In this document: positions 1 to 5,133 of the stretch, piece by piece
Layout: every line of letters begins with the position of its first letter
Numbering within the stretch: position 1 is the stretch's first letter
Assembly (NCBI GenBank): GCA_964551295.1
Contig: CAZKDJ010000233.1
Coordinates: 1-6,046, forward strand
DNA: 6,046 nucleotides
Direction of reading: 5' to 3'
Source of the DNA: JAFGED01 sp964551295
Lineage (GTDB): Bacteria; Chloroflexota; Anaerolineae; B4-G1
Notes under the pieces: generated by a model
What the model saw: the letters and a program-made list of their open reading frames with translations, nothing else
What the model was told of the DNA's origin: nothing
Databases searched by the model: none
Made by a program: the position numbers and the translations under genes

Positions 1-93
1 GGCGGCTACGCCGCCCTCACACCCCCCATCTTCCCCTACTTATTGAGAAGATACCGCGATTCCATTTTGGGTCAGACCAATCGAGACGACCCC
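1..93. other. left-edge segment, no confident gene
   Basis: The first 15 bases form a GC-rich hairpin (GGCGGC, loop TAC, GCCGCC) with no T-run after it. Plus frame 1 is open from the window edge to a stop at 229-231, but that frame runs through the inverted repeats of the element at 94-245 and matches no family I recognise. The first 13 codons are very rich in C at third positions, so the tail of an upstream gene that once ended nearby cannot be ruled out. If the element and one flanking repeat copy are removed in silico, frame 1 stays open to about 338, which is suggestive but not evidence of coding. Confidence 0.3.
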
Positions 94-245
94 CAGGGCA
101 ATCGCTTTTATCCAGACCTCCGAGGTTTAGGTTGCGTATTTGTCTCGAAAACGTGTTTCGTATTGCCAGAGAGCCTTCGGAAAGGGCGCTATTTTGTAAA
201 CCTCGGAGGTCTACACGCTCATAATTTATAAACGCGATTGCCCTG
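94..245. mobile_element. MITE-like inverted-repeat element
   Basis: A 152-bp segment is bounded by terminal inverted repeats. The left end is CAGGGCAATCGCTTTTAT (94-111), and the reverse complement of the right end (228-245) is CAGGGCAATCGCGTTTAT, a 17/18 match. Inside is a second, perfect 16-bp inverted repeat (114-129 and 197-212). A 10-bp direct repeat (84-93 AGACGACCCC, 246-255 AGACGGCCCC, one mismatch) abuts both ends and looks like a target-site duplication. There is no transposase and no room for one, so the element would depend on a transposase encoded elsewhere. Ten to thirteen base-pair duplications are known for parts of the IS4 family; the family assignment here is only a guess. 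A structured RNA made by nested stems is the main alternative. Confidence 0.6.
114..212. repeat. perfect 16-bp inner inverted repeat
   Basis: AGACCTCCGAGGTTTA (114-129) is matched exactly by its reverse complement TAAACCTCGGAGGTCT (197-212). Each arm is itself nearly palindromic (CCTC/GAGG). The left arm starts 2 bases after the left terminal repeat, whereas 15 bases (213-227) separate the right arm from the right terminal repeat, so the two halves differ by an indel of about 13 bases. The 67 bases between the arms contain a smaller hairpin (CGAAA/TTTCG at 146-160). Confidence 0.75.
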
Positions 246-247
246 AG

Positions 248-301
248 ACGGCCCCGCCGCTAACGCGAGCGCAGTTCGCGCACGAGCGGCAGGGCCGTTT
301 T
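248..301 (+). terminator. terminator-like hairpin upstream of pgeF
   Basis: ACGGCCCCGCCGCT (248-261) pairs with AGCGGCAGGGCCGT (285-298) over 14 positions with one mismatch. The loop can extend with CGCGA/TCGCG (264-268/276-280). Four Ts (298-301) follow at once on the plus strand. A strong GC stem plus a short T-run fits a rho-independent terminator reading rightward. It would stop transcripts entering from the left and isolate pgeF on its own promoter. The T-run is short and no upstream gene is identified, so an insulating or other structural role is possible. Confidence 0.45.
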
Positions 302-309
302 CGCGCCGC

Positions 310-337
310 TTGCACAAAAGTCCAATCGGCAGATAAT
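310..337 (+). promoter_or_regulatory. probable pgeF promoter, possibly leaderless
   Basis: GATAAT at 332-337 matches five of six positions of the TATAAT -10 box. TTGCAC at 310-315, 16 bases upstream, keeps only the TTG of a -35 box. Transcription would begin near 343-345, where the ATG of pgeF lies (345). No Shine-Dalgarno sequence precedes that ATG. Together these suggest an mRNA with little or no 5' leader. Confidence 0.4.
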
Positions 338-344
338 TAATCCC

Positions 345-1121
345 ATGATACGAATAACCTACAATGACATTGCTTGGTACGAATTCGAGGAACTGGAGGG
401 AAGTGGCGTGGTCCACGCCTTCCTCACTCGCCTTGGCGGGGTGAGCGCCCCACCCTTCGACACGCTCAACCTGGGCCACACGGTGGGGGACGATCCGGCA
501 GCGGTGGAGAAAAACCACGCACTCGCCCTCGCTGCGCTGGGAGTCAGGCGCGAACAGGTCGTCAGCCCTTACCAGGTCCACGGCACTCACGTACGTCCCG
601 TGAGCCGGATTCACGGCGGCAGCGTACAATATGCCACCGACGGCCTGCTCACCGTCACGCCCGATACTCCACTCCTGCTGCGCTTTGCCGACTGCGTCCC
701 CATTTTACTCTTTGATGCCCGGCATCGGGCAGTCGGGATGATCCACTCCGGATGGAAAGGTTCAGCGGGCAACATCGCAGCGGCTGCAGTGGAGGCGTTC
801 GCCCGTTACGCGGAAAGCCAACCGGAGGATCTGTGGGCCGGCATCGGCCCGGCCATCGGCCCGTGCTGCTACGAAGTGAGCCCGGAGATCGTGCAAGCCA
901 TCTCCCAGATCAAGCCGCCGGGAGCAGAGGTATTGGAGCAGCGAGACGGTAAACCATACTTGGACCTGCCTGGCCTGGTGCGGGCGCAATTGGCCGCCAA
1001 GGGCGTCGAACAGATCGTGATGTCCGGCATCTGTACTGCCTGTCACACAGAGGAGTGGTTCTCTCACAGAGCGGAAAACGGGCGCACCGGGCGGTTCGGT
1101 GCGCTGGCGATGCTGGTCTAA
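345..1121 (+). CDS. pgeF: PgeF/YfiH-family peptidoglycan editing factor (multicopper-oxidase-like, laccase domain)
   Basis: This 258-residue protein has the full usual length of the YfiH/PgeF (Cu-oxidase_4, DUF152) family. Visible family landmarks are FLTRLGGVS near residues 26-34, LNLG near 41-44, PYQVHGTHV with His79, FADCVPILLFD with Cys117, IHSGWKGS with His134, IGPAIGPCCYEV near 167-178, and the C-terminal CHTEEWFSHRAENGRTGR. His79, Cys117 and His134 are the expected zinc/metal site. In E. coli the family member removes wrongly incorporated residues from cytoplasmic peptidoglycan precursors; other members have been called polyphenol oxidases or purine nucleoside-processing enzymes, so substrate is uncertain. 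There is no signal peptide, consistent with a cytoplasmic protein. The ATG at 345 gives the expected N-terminus despite lacking a ribosome binding site. It appears monocistronic, with 247 bases before the next gene. Confidence 0.93.
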   Translation: MIRITYNDIAWYEFEELEGSGVVHAFLTRLGGVSAPPFDTLNLGHTVGDDPAAVEKNHALALAALGVRREQVVSPYQVHGTHVRPVSRIHGGSVQYATDGLLTVTPDTPLLLRFADCVPILLFDARHRAVGMIHSGWKGSAGNIAAAAVEAFARYAESQPEDLWAGIGPAIGPCCYEVSPEIVQAISQIKPPGAEVLEQRDGKPYLDLPGLVRAQLAAKGVEQIVMSGICTACHTEEWFSHRAENGRTGRFGALAMLV

Positions 1122-1234
1122 CCACGTCACCCTCTCCCTGCCAGTAGCGCGGCGACGATAAAGCTGGTCTCTTCCACACGAGAGCGAGATACCCTCATCC
1201 AAATCCTGGCCGCACGCGCCCCCGATTCCACCGG
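1122..1234. other. intergenic gap after pgeF
   Basis: No gene, convincing terminator or repeat is seen here. Only short, weak self-complementarity occurs around 1169-1186. The stretch ends at the aminotransferase promoter. Confidence 0.5.
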
Positions 1235-1263
1235 TTGACACCCCGCCGGATTTAGGCCATAAT
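1235..1263 (+). promoter_or_regulatory. strong sigma-70-type promoter of the aminotransferase gene
   Basis: TTGACA (1235-1240) is a perfect -35 box. After an ideal 17-base spacer comes CATAAT (1258-1263), a five-of-six match to the -10 box. Transcription should start near 1270, giving a leader of about 100 bases before the ATG at 1369. Confidence 0.75.
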
Positions 1264-1267
1264 ATCG

Positions 1268-1312
1268 GCTGCGCTGTGCGCAGCTAGGCAATTCTGGCTG
1301 CGCCAGAATTGC
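1268..1312 (+). promoter_or_regulatory. tandem hairpins in the aminotransferase leader
   Basis: Hairpin 1 is GCTGCGC-TGT-GCGCAGC (1268-1284, perfect 7-bp stem). Hairpin 2 is GCAATTCTGG (1288-1297), loop CTGCG, CCAGAATTGC (1303-1312), a perfect 10-bp stem. The right arm of hairpin 1 is also complementary to GCTGCGC at 1297-1303, which spans the loop of hairpin 2, so the two could exchange partners or form a pseudoknot. The predicted transcription start falls inside hairpin 1. At DNA level the 25-bp dyad could equally be an operator for a dimeric repressor. No T-run follows, so a plain terminator is unlikely. Confidence 0.55.
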
Positions 1313-1354
1313 ACCCACCGCAACGAAGAGTTTAGCAGAGAGCTTGCGCCCCAC

Positions 1355-1360
1355 GAGGAG
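1355..1360 (+). promoter_or_regulatory. ribosome binding site of the aminotransferase gene
   Basis: GAGGAG lies 8 bases before the ATG at 1369 and fixes that start. Confidence 0.8.
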
Positions 1361-1368
1361 AAAAGACT

Positions 1369-2532
1369 ATGCAAATCGCCGCCCGCATCTCACAGTTCCA
1401 GGAGTCCATCATCCGTATGATGACCCGGCTGGCCATGGAGCACGAAGCCATCAATCTCAGCCAGGGGTTCCCCGATTTCGACACCCCCGAGCTGGTCAAG
1501 GAGGCCGCCGCCAGAGCCATCGCCGACGGCAAAAATCAGTACAGCCCCACCTGGGGCATCGCGCCCCTGCGTGAGCGGCTGGCCGAGCTTTACACCAACT
1601 ATCTGGGCTGGGACGTGAACCCCGCCGAGCACGTCACCGTTACCTGCGGCGTGACGGAGGCGGTCAACGCGGCTATGCTGGCGACGCTCAACCCAGGCGA
1701 CGAGATCATCATCATCGAACCAGCGCACGAGAACTATATCCCATCCGCCATCTTTGCCGGAGCCAAGGCGGTGGCCGTGCCACTGGAGGAGCCCGGCTAC
1801 CGGTTGAACGCCGACCGGCTGGCGGCGGCGGTCACGCCCCGCACCCGGGCGCTGCTGCTGAACACGCCCCACAATCCCACCGGGCGCGTCTTTGACGAGG
1901 AAGAGATCGCCGGGGTGATTGACGTGGCGACCAAGAACGACCTGGTGCTGATCACCGACGAGATCTATGACCGCATCCTGTACGACGGGCGGCAACACGC
2001 CTACCCGGGCAGCCTAGAACCGCTCAAGGAGCGCACGATCACCGTCGGCGGTCTGAGCAAGACGTTCGCCATCACCGGCTGGCGGCTGGGCTACGTGGTC
2101 GCGCCCGCGCATCTATCGGCGGCGGTGCGGCCCGTGCACGACTTTCTCACCGTCTGCGCCCCCCACCCCCTGCAGGCCGCGGCGGTCACCGCGCTCCACC
2201 TGCCGCAGAGCTACTACGACCAGATGACGGCCGACTATCACCAGCGGCGCGAAGTGATGATGTCCATCCTGGACGCGTTCGGCTTTTCCGCAGCGACGCC
2301 CGAGGGCGCCTACTACGTGCTGGCCGATTACAGCCAGGTGCAGGCTCCCCAGGCCGGGTGGGACTCGATGAAGTTTGCCGTGTGGATGGTGGAAGAGATC
2401 GGCGTGGCCGTGGTGCCCGGCATCGTCTTTTACTCGCTGGAGGGATATGGCGACCACAGCGTGCGCTTTGCCTTCGCCAAAAAGACTGCCACCCTGGAAG
2501 CCGCCGGAGAGCGGATGCGCAAGATGTTGTAG
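1369..2532 (+). CDS. PLP-dependent class I/II aminotransferase (kynurenine/methionine aminotransferase-like)
   Basis: This 387-residue, full-length fold-type I aminotransferase moves an amino group between an amino acid and a 2-oxo acid using pyridoxal phosphate. Landmarks in order are INLSQGFPDFDTP (28-40, N-terminal substrate-site segment), QYSPTWGIAPLRE (57-69), the HNPTG motif with Asn169, TDEIYDR with Asp197 (pairs with the cofactor ring nitrogen) and Tyr200, GGLSKTFAITGWRLGY with Lys231 as the Schiff-base lysine and Arg239 at the cofactor phosphate, and SVRFAFAKK with Arg366 binding the substrate carboxylate. The opening segment resembles the kynurenine aminotransferase / glutamine transaminase K / YbdL methionine transaminase group, which tends to accept aromatic and sulfur amino acids; aspartate or LL-diaminopimelate specificity is less likely. 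It has its own promoter and structured leader and is followed after 58 bases by the TPR gene. Exact substrate cannot be read from sequence. Confidence 0.95.
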   Translation: MQIAARISQFQESIIRMMTRLAMEHEAINLSQGFPDFDTPELVKEAAARAIADGKNQYSPTWGIAPLRERLAELYTNYLGWDVNPAEHVTVTCGVTEAVNAAMLATLNPGDEIIIIEPAHENYIPSAIFAGAKAVAVPLEEPGYRLNADRLAAAVTPRTRALLLNTPHNPTGRVFDEEEIAGVIDVATKNDLVLITDEIYDRILYDGRQHAYPGSLEPLKERTITVGGLSKTFAITGWRLGYVVAPAHLSAAVRPVHDFLTVCAPHPLQAAAVTALHLPQSYYDQMTADYHQRREVMMSILDAFGFSAATPEGAYYVLADYSQVQAPQAGWDSMKFAVWMVEEIGVAVVPGIVFYSLEGYGDHSVRFAFAKKTATLEAAGERMRKML

Positions 2533-2540
2533 AGGTATCT

Positions 2541-2567
2541 TCTCAACCCGCCCCCAGATTGTTGAGA
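2541..2567 (+). repeat. small inverted repeat after the aminotransferase stop
   Basis: TCTCAAC (2541-2547) and GTTGAGA (2561-2567) are perfect 7-bp arms around a 13-base loop. The stem lies 9 bases past the aminotransferase stop. It lacks a T-run, so it is a poor terminator. TATACT at 2568-2573, directly after it, resembles a -10 box but has no good -35 partner. Confidence 0.35.
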
Positions 2568-2590
2568 TATACTTGTAGAGTACACAATCG

Positions 2591-3022
2591 ATGGCAAACA
2601 AGCTGAGTCAGGCTGTCAGGCTCATCGAAGCAGGCAAAGAGGCACAGGCCCGCCGTCTCTTGGCGGATGCTTTGAAAAGTAATCCCACGAACGACGAAGC
2701 GTGGGTGATGATGGCGGCCGTCGCCAAGACGGCCGCCCTGCGTGAGAAATGTCTGCGGGAGGCGTTAAAGCTAAACCCTCGAAATCGGACAGCCAAGCGA
2801 GCGTTGTCAAGCCTGCAAGAAAACCAACGTTCCGCACCCACCAGTAATGCACGCCCCACGAGCACACCGATACCCACGACGAGAGCCGTGTCCAACATTT
2901 TGAAAGGAACAGCCTACGCAGCAGGCGTCGTCATCGTCACTGATGCCATCCTGGGGATCGCTCTGTTTCTTCAGCGGGACCAACTAACCGGACAGCTTGA
3001 CTGGAAAGAGTTCATTTCGTAA
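2591..3022 (+). CDS. TPR-like protein with C-terminal membrane segment, N-terminal part of an interrupted gene
   Basis: The 143-residue product carries two TPR-type helical repeats at about residues 4-36 and 37-70 (LSQAVRLIEAGKEAQARRLL, then LREKCLREALKLNPRNRTA). A Pro/Thr/Ser-rich linker (81-99) follows, then one hydrophobic segment at about 107-127, and the chain ends at DWKEFIS. That ending is the start of a beta-rich domain whose remainder continues in the same frame after the TAA at 3020-3022. The intact protein would have had 287 residues: cytoplasmic TPR, membrane anchor and an outer domain. The role is unknown; TPRs usually bind proteins. The start at 2591 lacks a clear Shine-Dalgarno. 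Synonymous sites are visibly less GC-rich than in the aminotransferase gene, suggesting relaxed constraint or a different origin. An expressed anchored TPR stub remains possible. Confidence 0.6.
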   Translation: MANKLSQAVRLIEAGKEAQARRLLADALKSNPTNDEAWVMMAAVAKTAALREKCLREALKLNPRNRTAKRALSSLQENQRSAPTSNARPTSTPIPTTRAVSNILKGTAYAAGVVIVTDAILGIALFLQRDQLTGQLDWKEFIS

Positions 3023-3454
3023 GAGGGTCGCTTCTCCGTCCTGCTGCCCCGCACCCCTAGGCAGACGAAGGAGACCGTAAAAAGCCCCATCGGCGAAGTC
3101 GACGAACACGCGTTCACCACGATTCACGCAAGCATCACGTACATCGTGAGCTACAGCGATTACCCGCAGAACGTGTTAACAAACGACCCACGGGCAGCAC
3201 TCGACGCCTTTAGAAATAGCGTTATTACCAGCACCGACGGAAAGCTATTGAGCGAACGCTCGATCTCTCTAAACGGATACCGAGGGCGAGAACTCGAGAT
3301 CGAAATAGCCGATGATTCAGACACGGCCATCGCACGGCTCCGCATCTACCTGGTGGGAAACAGGCTGTACTATATCTACACGCTGGCCCCAGAAGACCGC
3401 GCGTCGTCACCTAGCGTAGAAAAGTTCCTGAATTCGTTCAAGCTCGTGCGGTAG
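3023..3454 (+). pseudogene. C-terminal domain of the TPR/membrane protein, cut off by an in-frame stop
   Basis: Directly after the TAA the frame of the preceding gene stays open for 143 codons to the TAG at 3452-3454. It reads EGRFSVLLPRTPRQ, then PIGEVDEHAFTT, ITYIVSYSDYP, RGRELEIEIADD, LRIYLVGNRLYYIYTLAP and a final FLNSFKLVR. I recognise this pattern as a small extracytoplasmic beta-rich domain often tethered by a membrane helix in bacterial hypothetical proteins (PsbP-like in appearance, low confidence). The domain begins with WKEFIS before the stop, so it is split in two. The only conventional in-frame start is GTG 3146, which would lose about 41 residues including the first strands and has no evident ribosome binding site. 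One base change, such as GAA to TAA, explains the break. The gene ends 10 bases from the convergent thioesterase gene. Confidence 0.7.
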
Positions 3455-3464
3455 ACTGCCTTCA

Positions 3465-3875
3465 TCAATCCTCAAACAGCGGCTGTCTCCTGCGATAGGC
3501 CGTGCCGTGGCACAACGCGACCAGCGTGCCATCCTCCTGGGCGACGGCCAGGCGATAGAGGCCGGTACGCCCGCCCAGGTGCTCCTCCGTCGCCTCGGCA
3601 GTGAGGCGCGTGCCGACCTCCACGGCGGCCAGGAAGCTGACGTCCACGTGGAGCGCGACGGCGACCTGGCCGTAAGAGTTACAGGCAGCGGCAAAGGCCG
3701 CGTCGGCCAGCGCAAAGATGACGCCGCCGTGCGGCAGGCCGTGAAAGTTCAGCATGTGCTCCTCGACGGTCAACGCCATCTTGCTGTACCCCTCGCGCAG
3801 CTCCAGCAGCTCGATGCCCAGGAAACGAGCGAAGGGATCTTGGCTTATATGTTGAGCAATTTTCTCCAGACTCAC
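3465..3875 (-). CDS. paaI: PaaI-type hotdog-fold acyl-CoA thioesterase
   Basis: The 136-residue protein has the usual length of PaaI/4HBT thioesterases, which hydrolyse aryl- or acyl-CoA thioesters in the cytoplasm, typically as tetramers. The signature lies at residues 43-61: NFHGLPHGGVIFALADAAF, with Asn43, the His49-Gly50-Gly51 turn and Asp58. Asp58 aligns by motif with the catalytic aspartate of E. coli PaaI. The following ACNSYGQVAVALHVDVSFLAAVEVG is the standard central helix-strand region. The start is GTG at 3875, with a weak GGGA 7 bases upstream; the nearer ATG at 3883 is out of frame. The gene lies 23 bases after the methyltransferase and in the same operon orientation as the paaK-like ligase, which supports a role in recycling CoA from stalled aryl-CoA products. 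Substrate is inferred from context. Confidence 0.88.
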   Translation of the reverse strand: MSLEKIAQHISQDPFARFLGIELLELREGYSKMALTVEEHMLNFHGLPHGGVIFALADAAFAAACNSYGQVAVALHVDVSFLAAVEVGTRLTAEATEEHLGGRTGLYRLAVAQEDGTLVALCHGTAYRRRQPLFED

Positions 3876-3898
3876 GAGCTCATCCCAGGCAAGATCCT

Positions 3899-4981
3899 CT
3901 ACACGCGCTGCGCCTCGATGACAGAGATGATGGAGCGAGTGGGTACAACCCGCGTCACCGCAAAACCGGATGCCTCCAAAAGCTCCCGATGCTCCGAGAG
4001 CGTGCGCTCCCGGCCATTGTGCACGATCAACATGTTGACGTCGAGGTTCAGCTTGATGCGCCGCAGTGGGTCGCCATCCGCGATGACCATCTCGGCCAAC
4101 AGCAGCTTTGCCTCTGGCTCCATAGTTCGGTGGACATTCTTGTACAGGCGAACCACCCGATCATCGGGCCAGTTGTGGACGACGTCTTTGAGGATGTACG
4201 CATCCACTCCGTCTGGTACCGCCTCAAAAAAGTCGCCGACCCGCAGATCGACCCGATCGCCCAGCGAATCCTGACGCCACTGCTCCCTGACCTCCTCGGT
4301 GAGCACCGCAGATGTATCGAAGAGAACGCCGTGTAGCGAAGGATGGTGGCGCAGAATCTCGCGCAAGAGATTCCCCCGGCCTCCGCCCAGATCGGCCAGA
4401 CGGCGATAGGCGGAGAAATTGTAATCCTCGGCCACCGCCTGATCTGGAAACGCGCTCACAGAAACCATGGCCCGGTTGAACACCTCGGCGAACTCGGGAT
4501 GCGTCGCGTGATAGTCAAAAGTACGCGCACCGTGCGTATACGTCCAGGCATTTTCGCCCGTCTTGACCGTGTGGAGCAGGTTGCCCCAGGCGGCATAGGC
4601 CTCCTCACCGGAAAGAATGACGATGTCGCGTTGGGATTTTGGATGATCCTCGACCAGGAACTCTGAGACACGCGTCAGCGTGTATCGACCGGCGCCATCC
4701 CGCCCGAAAATTCCCAACTCGTGCAGGTAACGCATGATGCGCGACAAGGGATCGGCCTGCACGTCCAGTTCGCGGGCCAGGTGCTCAACGTCCTGGGGCC
4801 CATCGACCAGGTGATCCGCCACCTTGAGCTTTGCCGCCACGTACAAACACTGGGCCTGCTCGTATGCGCTCGATACGTCAATCAGGCGCAGATCCGGCGG
4901 CGTCCGTGCCTCGACGAACTTGAGCAACTTGTTCGACATCCAAGTGCCAATTCTAAATCCAATCCAAGGTCCCATCTTCAT
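3899..4981 (-). CDS. SAM-dependent O-methyltransferase, class-2 (hydroxyneurosporene/acetylserotonin type)
   Basis: The 360-residue length and layout match the Methyltransf_2 family of small-molecule O-methyltransferases. An N-terminal winged-helix dimerisation domain spans about residues 33-115 (YEQAQCLYVAAKLKVADHL, LARELDVQADPLSRIMRYL). The SAM-binding motif is LADLGGGRGNLLREIL (195-210), with Asp222 ending the next strand, then GDFFEAVPDGVDAYILKDVVHNWPDD (249-274). His269 sits where family members have the catalytic base in the HDW motif, here HNW. The C-terminus has RTLSEHRELLEASGF. It would transfer methyl from SAM to a hydroxyl, probably on an aromatic or polyketide-like compound; the acceptor cannot be named. 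A GGAG at 4999-4996 lies 14 bases before the ATG at 4981, longer than ideal; Met15 (4939) has no ribosome site. It lies between paaK-like and paaI genes. Confidence 0.9.
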   Translation of the reverse strand: MKMGPWIGFRIGTWMSNKLLKFVEARTPPDLRLIDVSSAYEQAQCLYVAAKLKVADHLVDGPQDVEHLARELDVQADPLSRIMRYLHELGIFGRDGAGRYTLTRVSEFLVEDHPKSQRDIVILSGEEAYAAWGNLLHTVKTGENAWTYTHGARTFDYHATHPEFAEVFNRAMVSVSAFPDQAVAEDYNFSAYRRLADLGGGRGNLLREILRHHPSLHGVLFDTSAVLTEEVREQWRQDSLGDRVDLRVGDFFEAVPDGVDAYILKDVVHNWPDDRVVRLYKNVHRTMEPEAKLLLAEMVIADGDPLRRIKLNLDVNMLIVHNGRERTLSEHRELLEASGFAVTRVVPTRSIISVIEAQRV

Positions 4982-4999
4982 TGCATCGACTCAATCTCC
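4978..4999 (-). promoter_or_regulatory. methyltransferase start region with overlapping two-codon ORF
   Basis: On the minus strand GGAG (4999-4996) is 9 bases before an out-of-frame ATG at 4986, which reads ATG CAA TGA. Its TGA overlaps the methyltransferase ATG (4981) as ATGA. The ribosome site is therefore better spaced for the mini-ORF than for the gene, which may permit re-initiation. This may also be chance. Confidence 0.3.
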
Positions 5000-5078
5000 A
5001 CATGCTCGACAAGAGCCGCTACCGGGACAGTCGGCTAAGCCACCGCGCACACCAGCCGCAGCAGCGAGCCGATCCTGA

Positions 5079-5115
5079 GAGCGAGTAGACGAGAGATAGA
5101 CACGTCTACTCGCTC
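5079..5115. repeat. 13-bp perfect inverted repeat between paaK-like and methyltransferase genes
   Basis: GAGCGAGTAGACG (5079-5091) and CGTCTACTCGCTC (5103-5115) pair perfectly around an 11-base loop. ACTCGCTC at 5108-5115 is repeated at 5123-5130, so the left arm has a second, partial partner. Neither strand has a T-run, so it is not a standard terminator. In the minus-strand transcript it would lie about 20-55 bases past the ligase stop, in a 152-base gap. It could be an mRNA-stabilising processing hairpin, a partial terminator or a protein-binding dyad. The rest of the gap (4982-5078) shows no gene and no clear promoter. Confidence 0.7.
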
Positions 5116-5133
5116 ACTTGCCACTCGCTCGCC

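Larger units (their letters stand above)
84..255. repeat. 10-bp imperfect direct repeat flanking the element
   Basis: AGACGACCCC at 84-93 and AGACGGCCCC at 246-255 immediately flank the terminal inverted repeats and differ at one position. This is what a target-site duplication looks like after one mutation. The right copy also lies in the left arm of the hairpin at 248-298, so its sequence may be constrained by that structure, and the mutated copy would then be the left one. Confidence 0.5.

Noticed and set aside
1..15. GC-rich hairpin at the extreme left as a terminator
   Set aside because: Only 6 bp, cut at the window edge, followed by C-rich rather than T-rich sequence.
43..55. 13-base match TTGAGAAGATACC, also found reverse-complemented at 2534-2546
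   Set aside because: A single 13-base match between two sites in about 6 kb on both strands is near chance expectation, and the flanks do not extend it.
194..225. Possible promoter TTGTAA ... CATAAT inside the MITE-like element
   Set aside because: The spacer is 20 bases, too long, and the -35 match is poor; the AT-rich patch alone is not enough.
1..231. Plus-frame open stretch from the window edge, including a 62-codon ATG-less candidate at 43-231
   Set aside because: It runs through both arms of the inverted repeats at 94-245, has mixed codon use after the first 13 codons, and shows no recognisable motif.
762..1241. 159-codon minus-strand open frame overlapping pgeF
   Set aside because: It overlaps the conserved C-terminal half of pgeF and its start region coincides with the aminotransferase promoter.
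1390..1998. 202-codon minus-strand open frame opposite the aminotransferase
   Set aside because: It lies wholly inside a gene with all catalytic motifs intact; long antisense frames are common in GC-rich DNA, and its translation is low-complexity and His/Gly/Val-rich.
3507..4274. 255-codon plus-strand open frame opposite paaI and the methyltransferase
   Set aside because: It spans two well-supported minus-strand genes and their junction and has no family resemblance; an antisense shadow.
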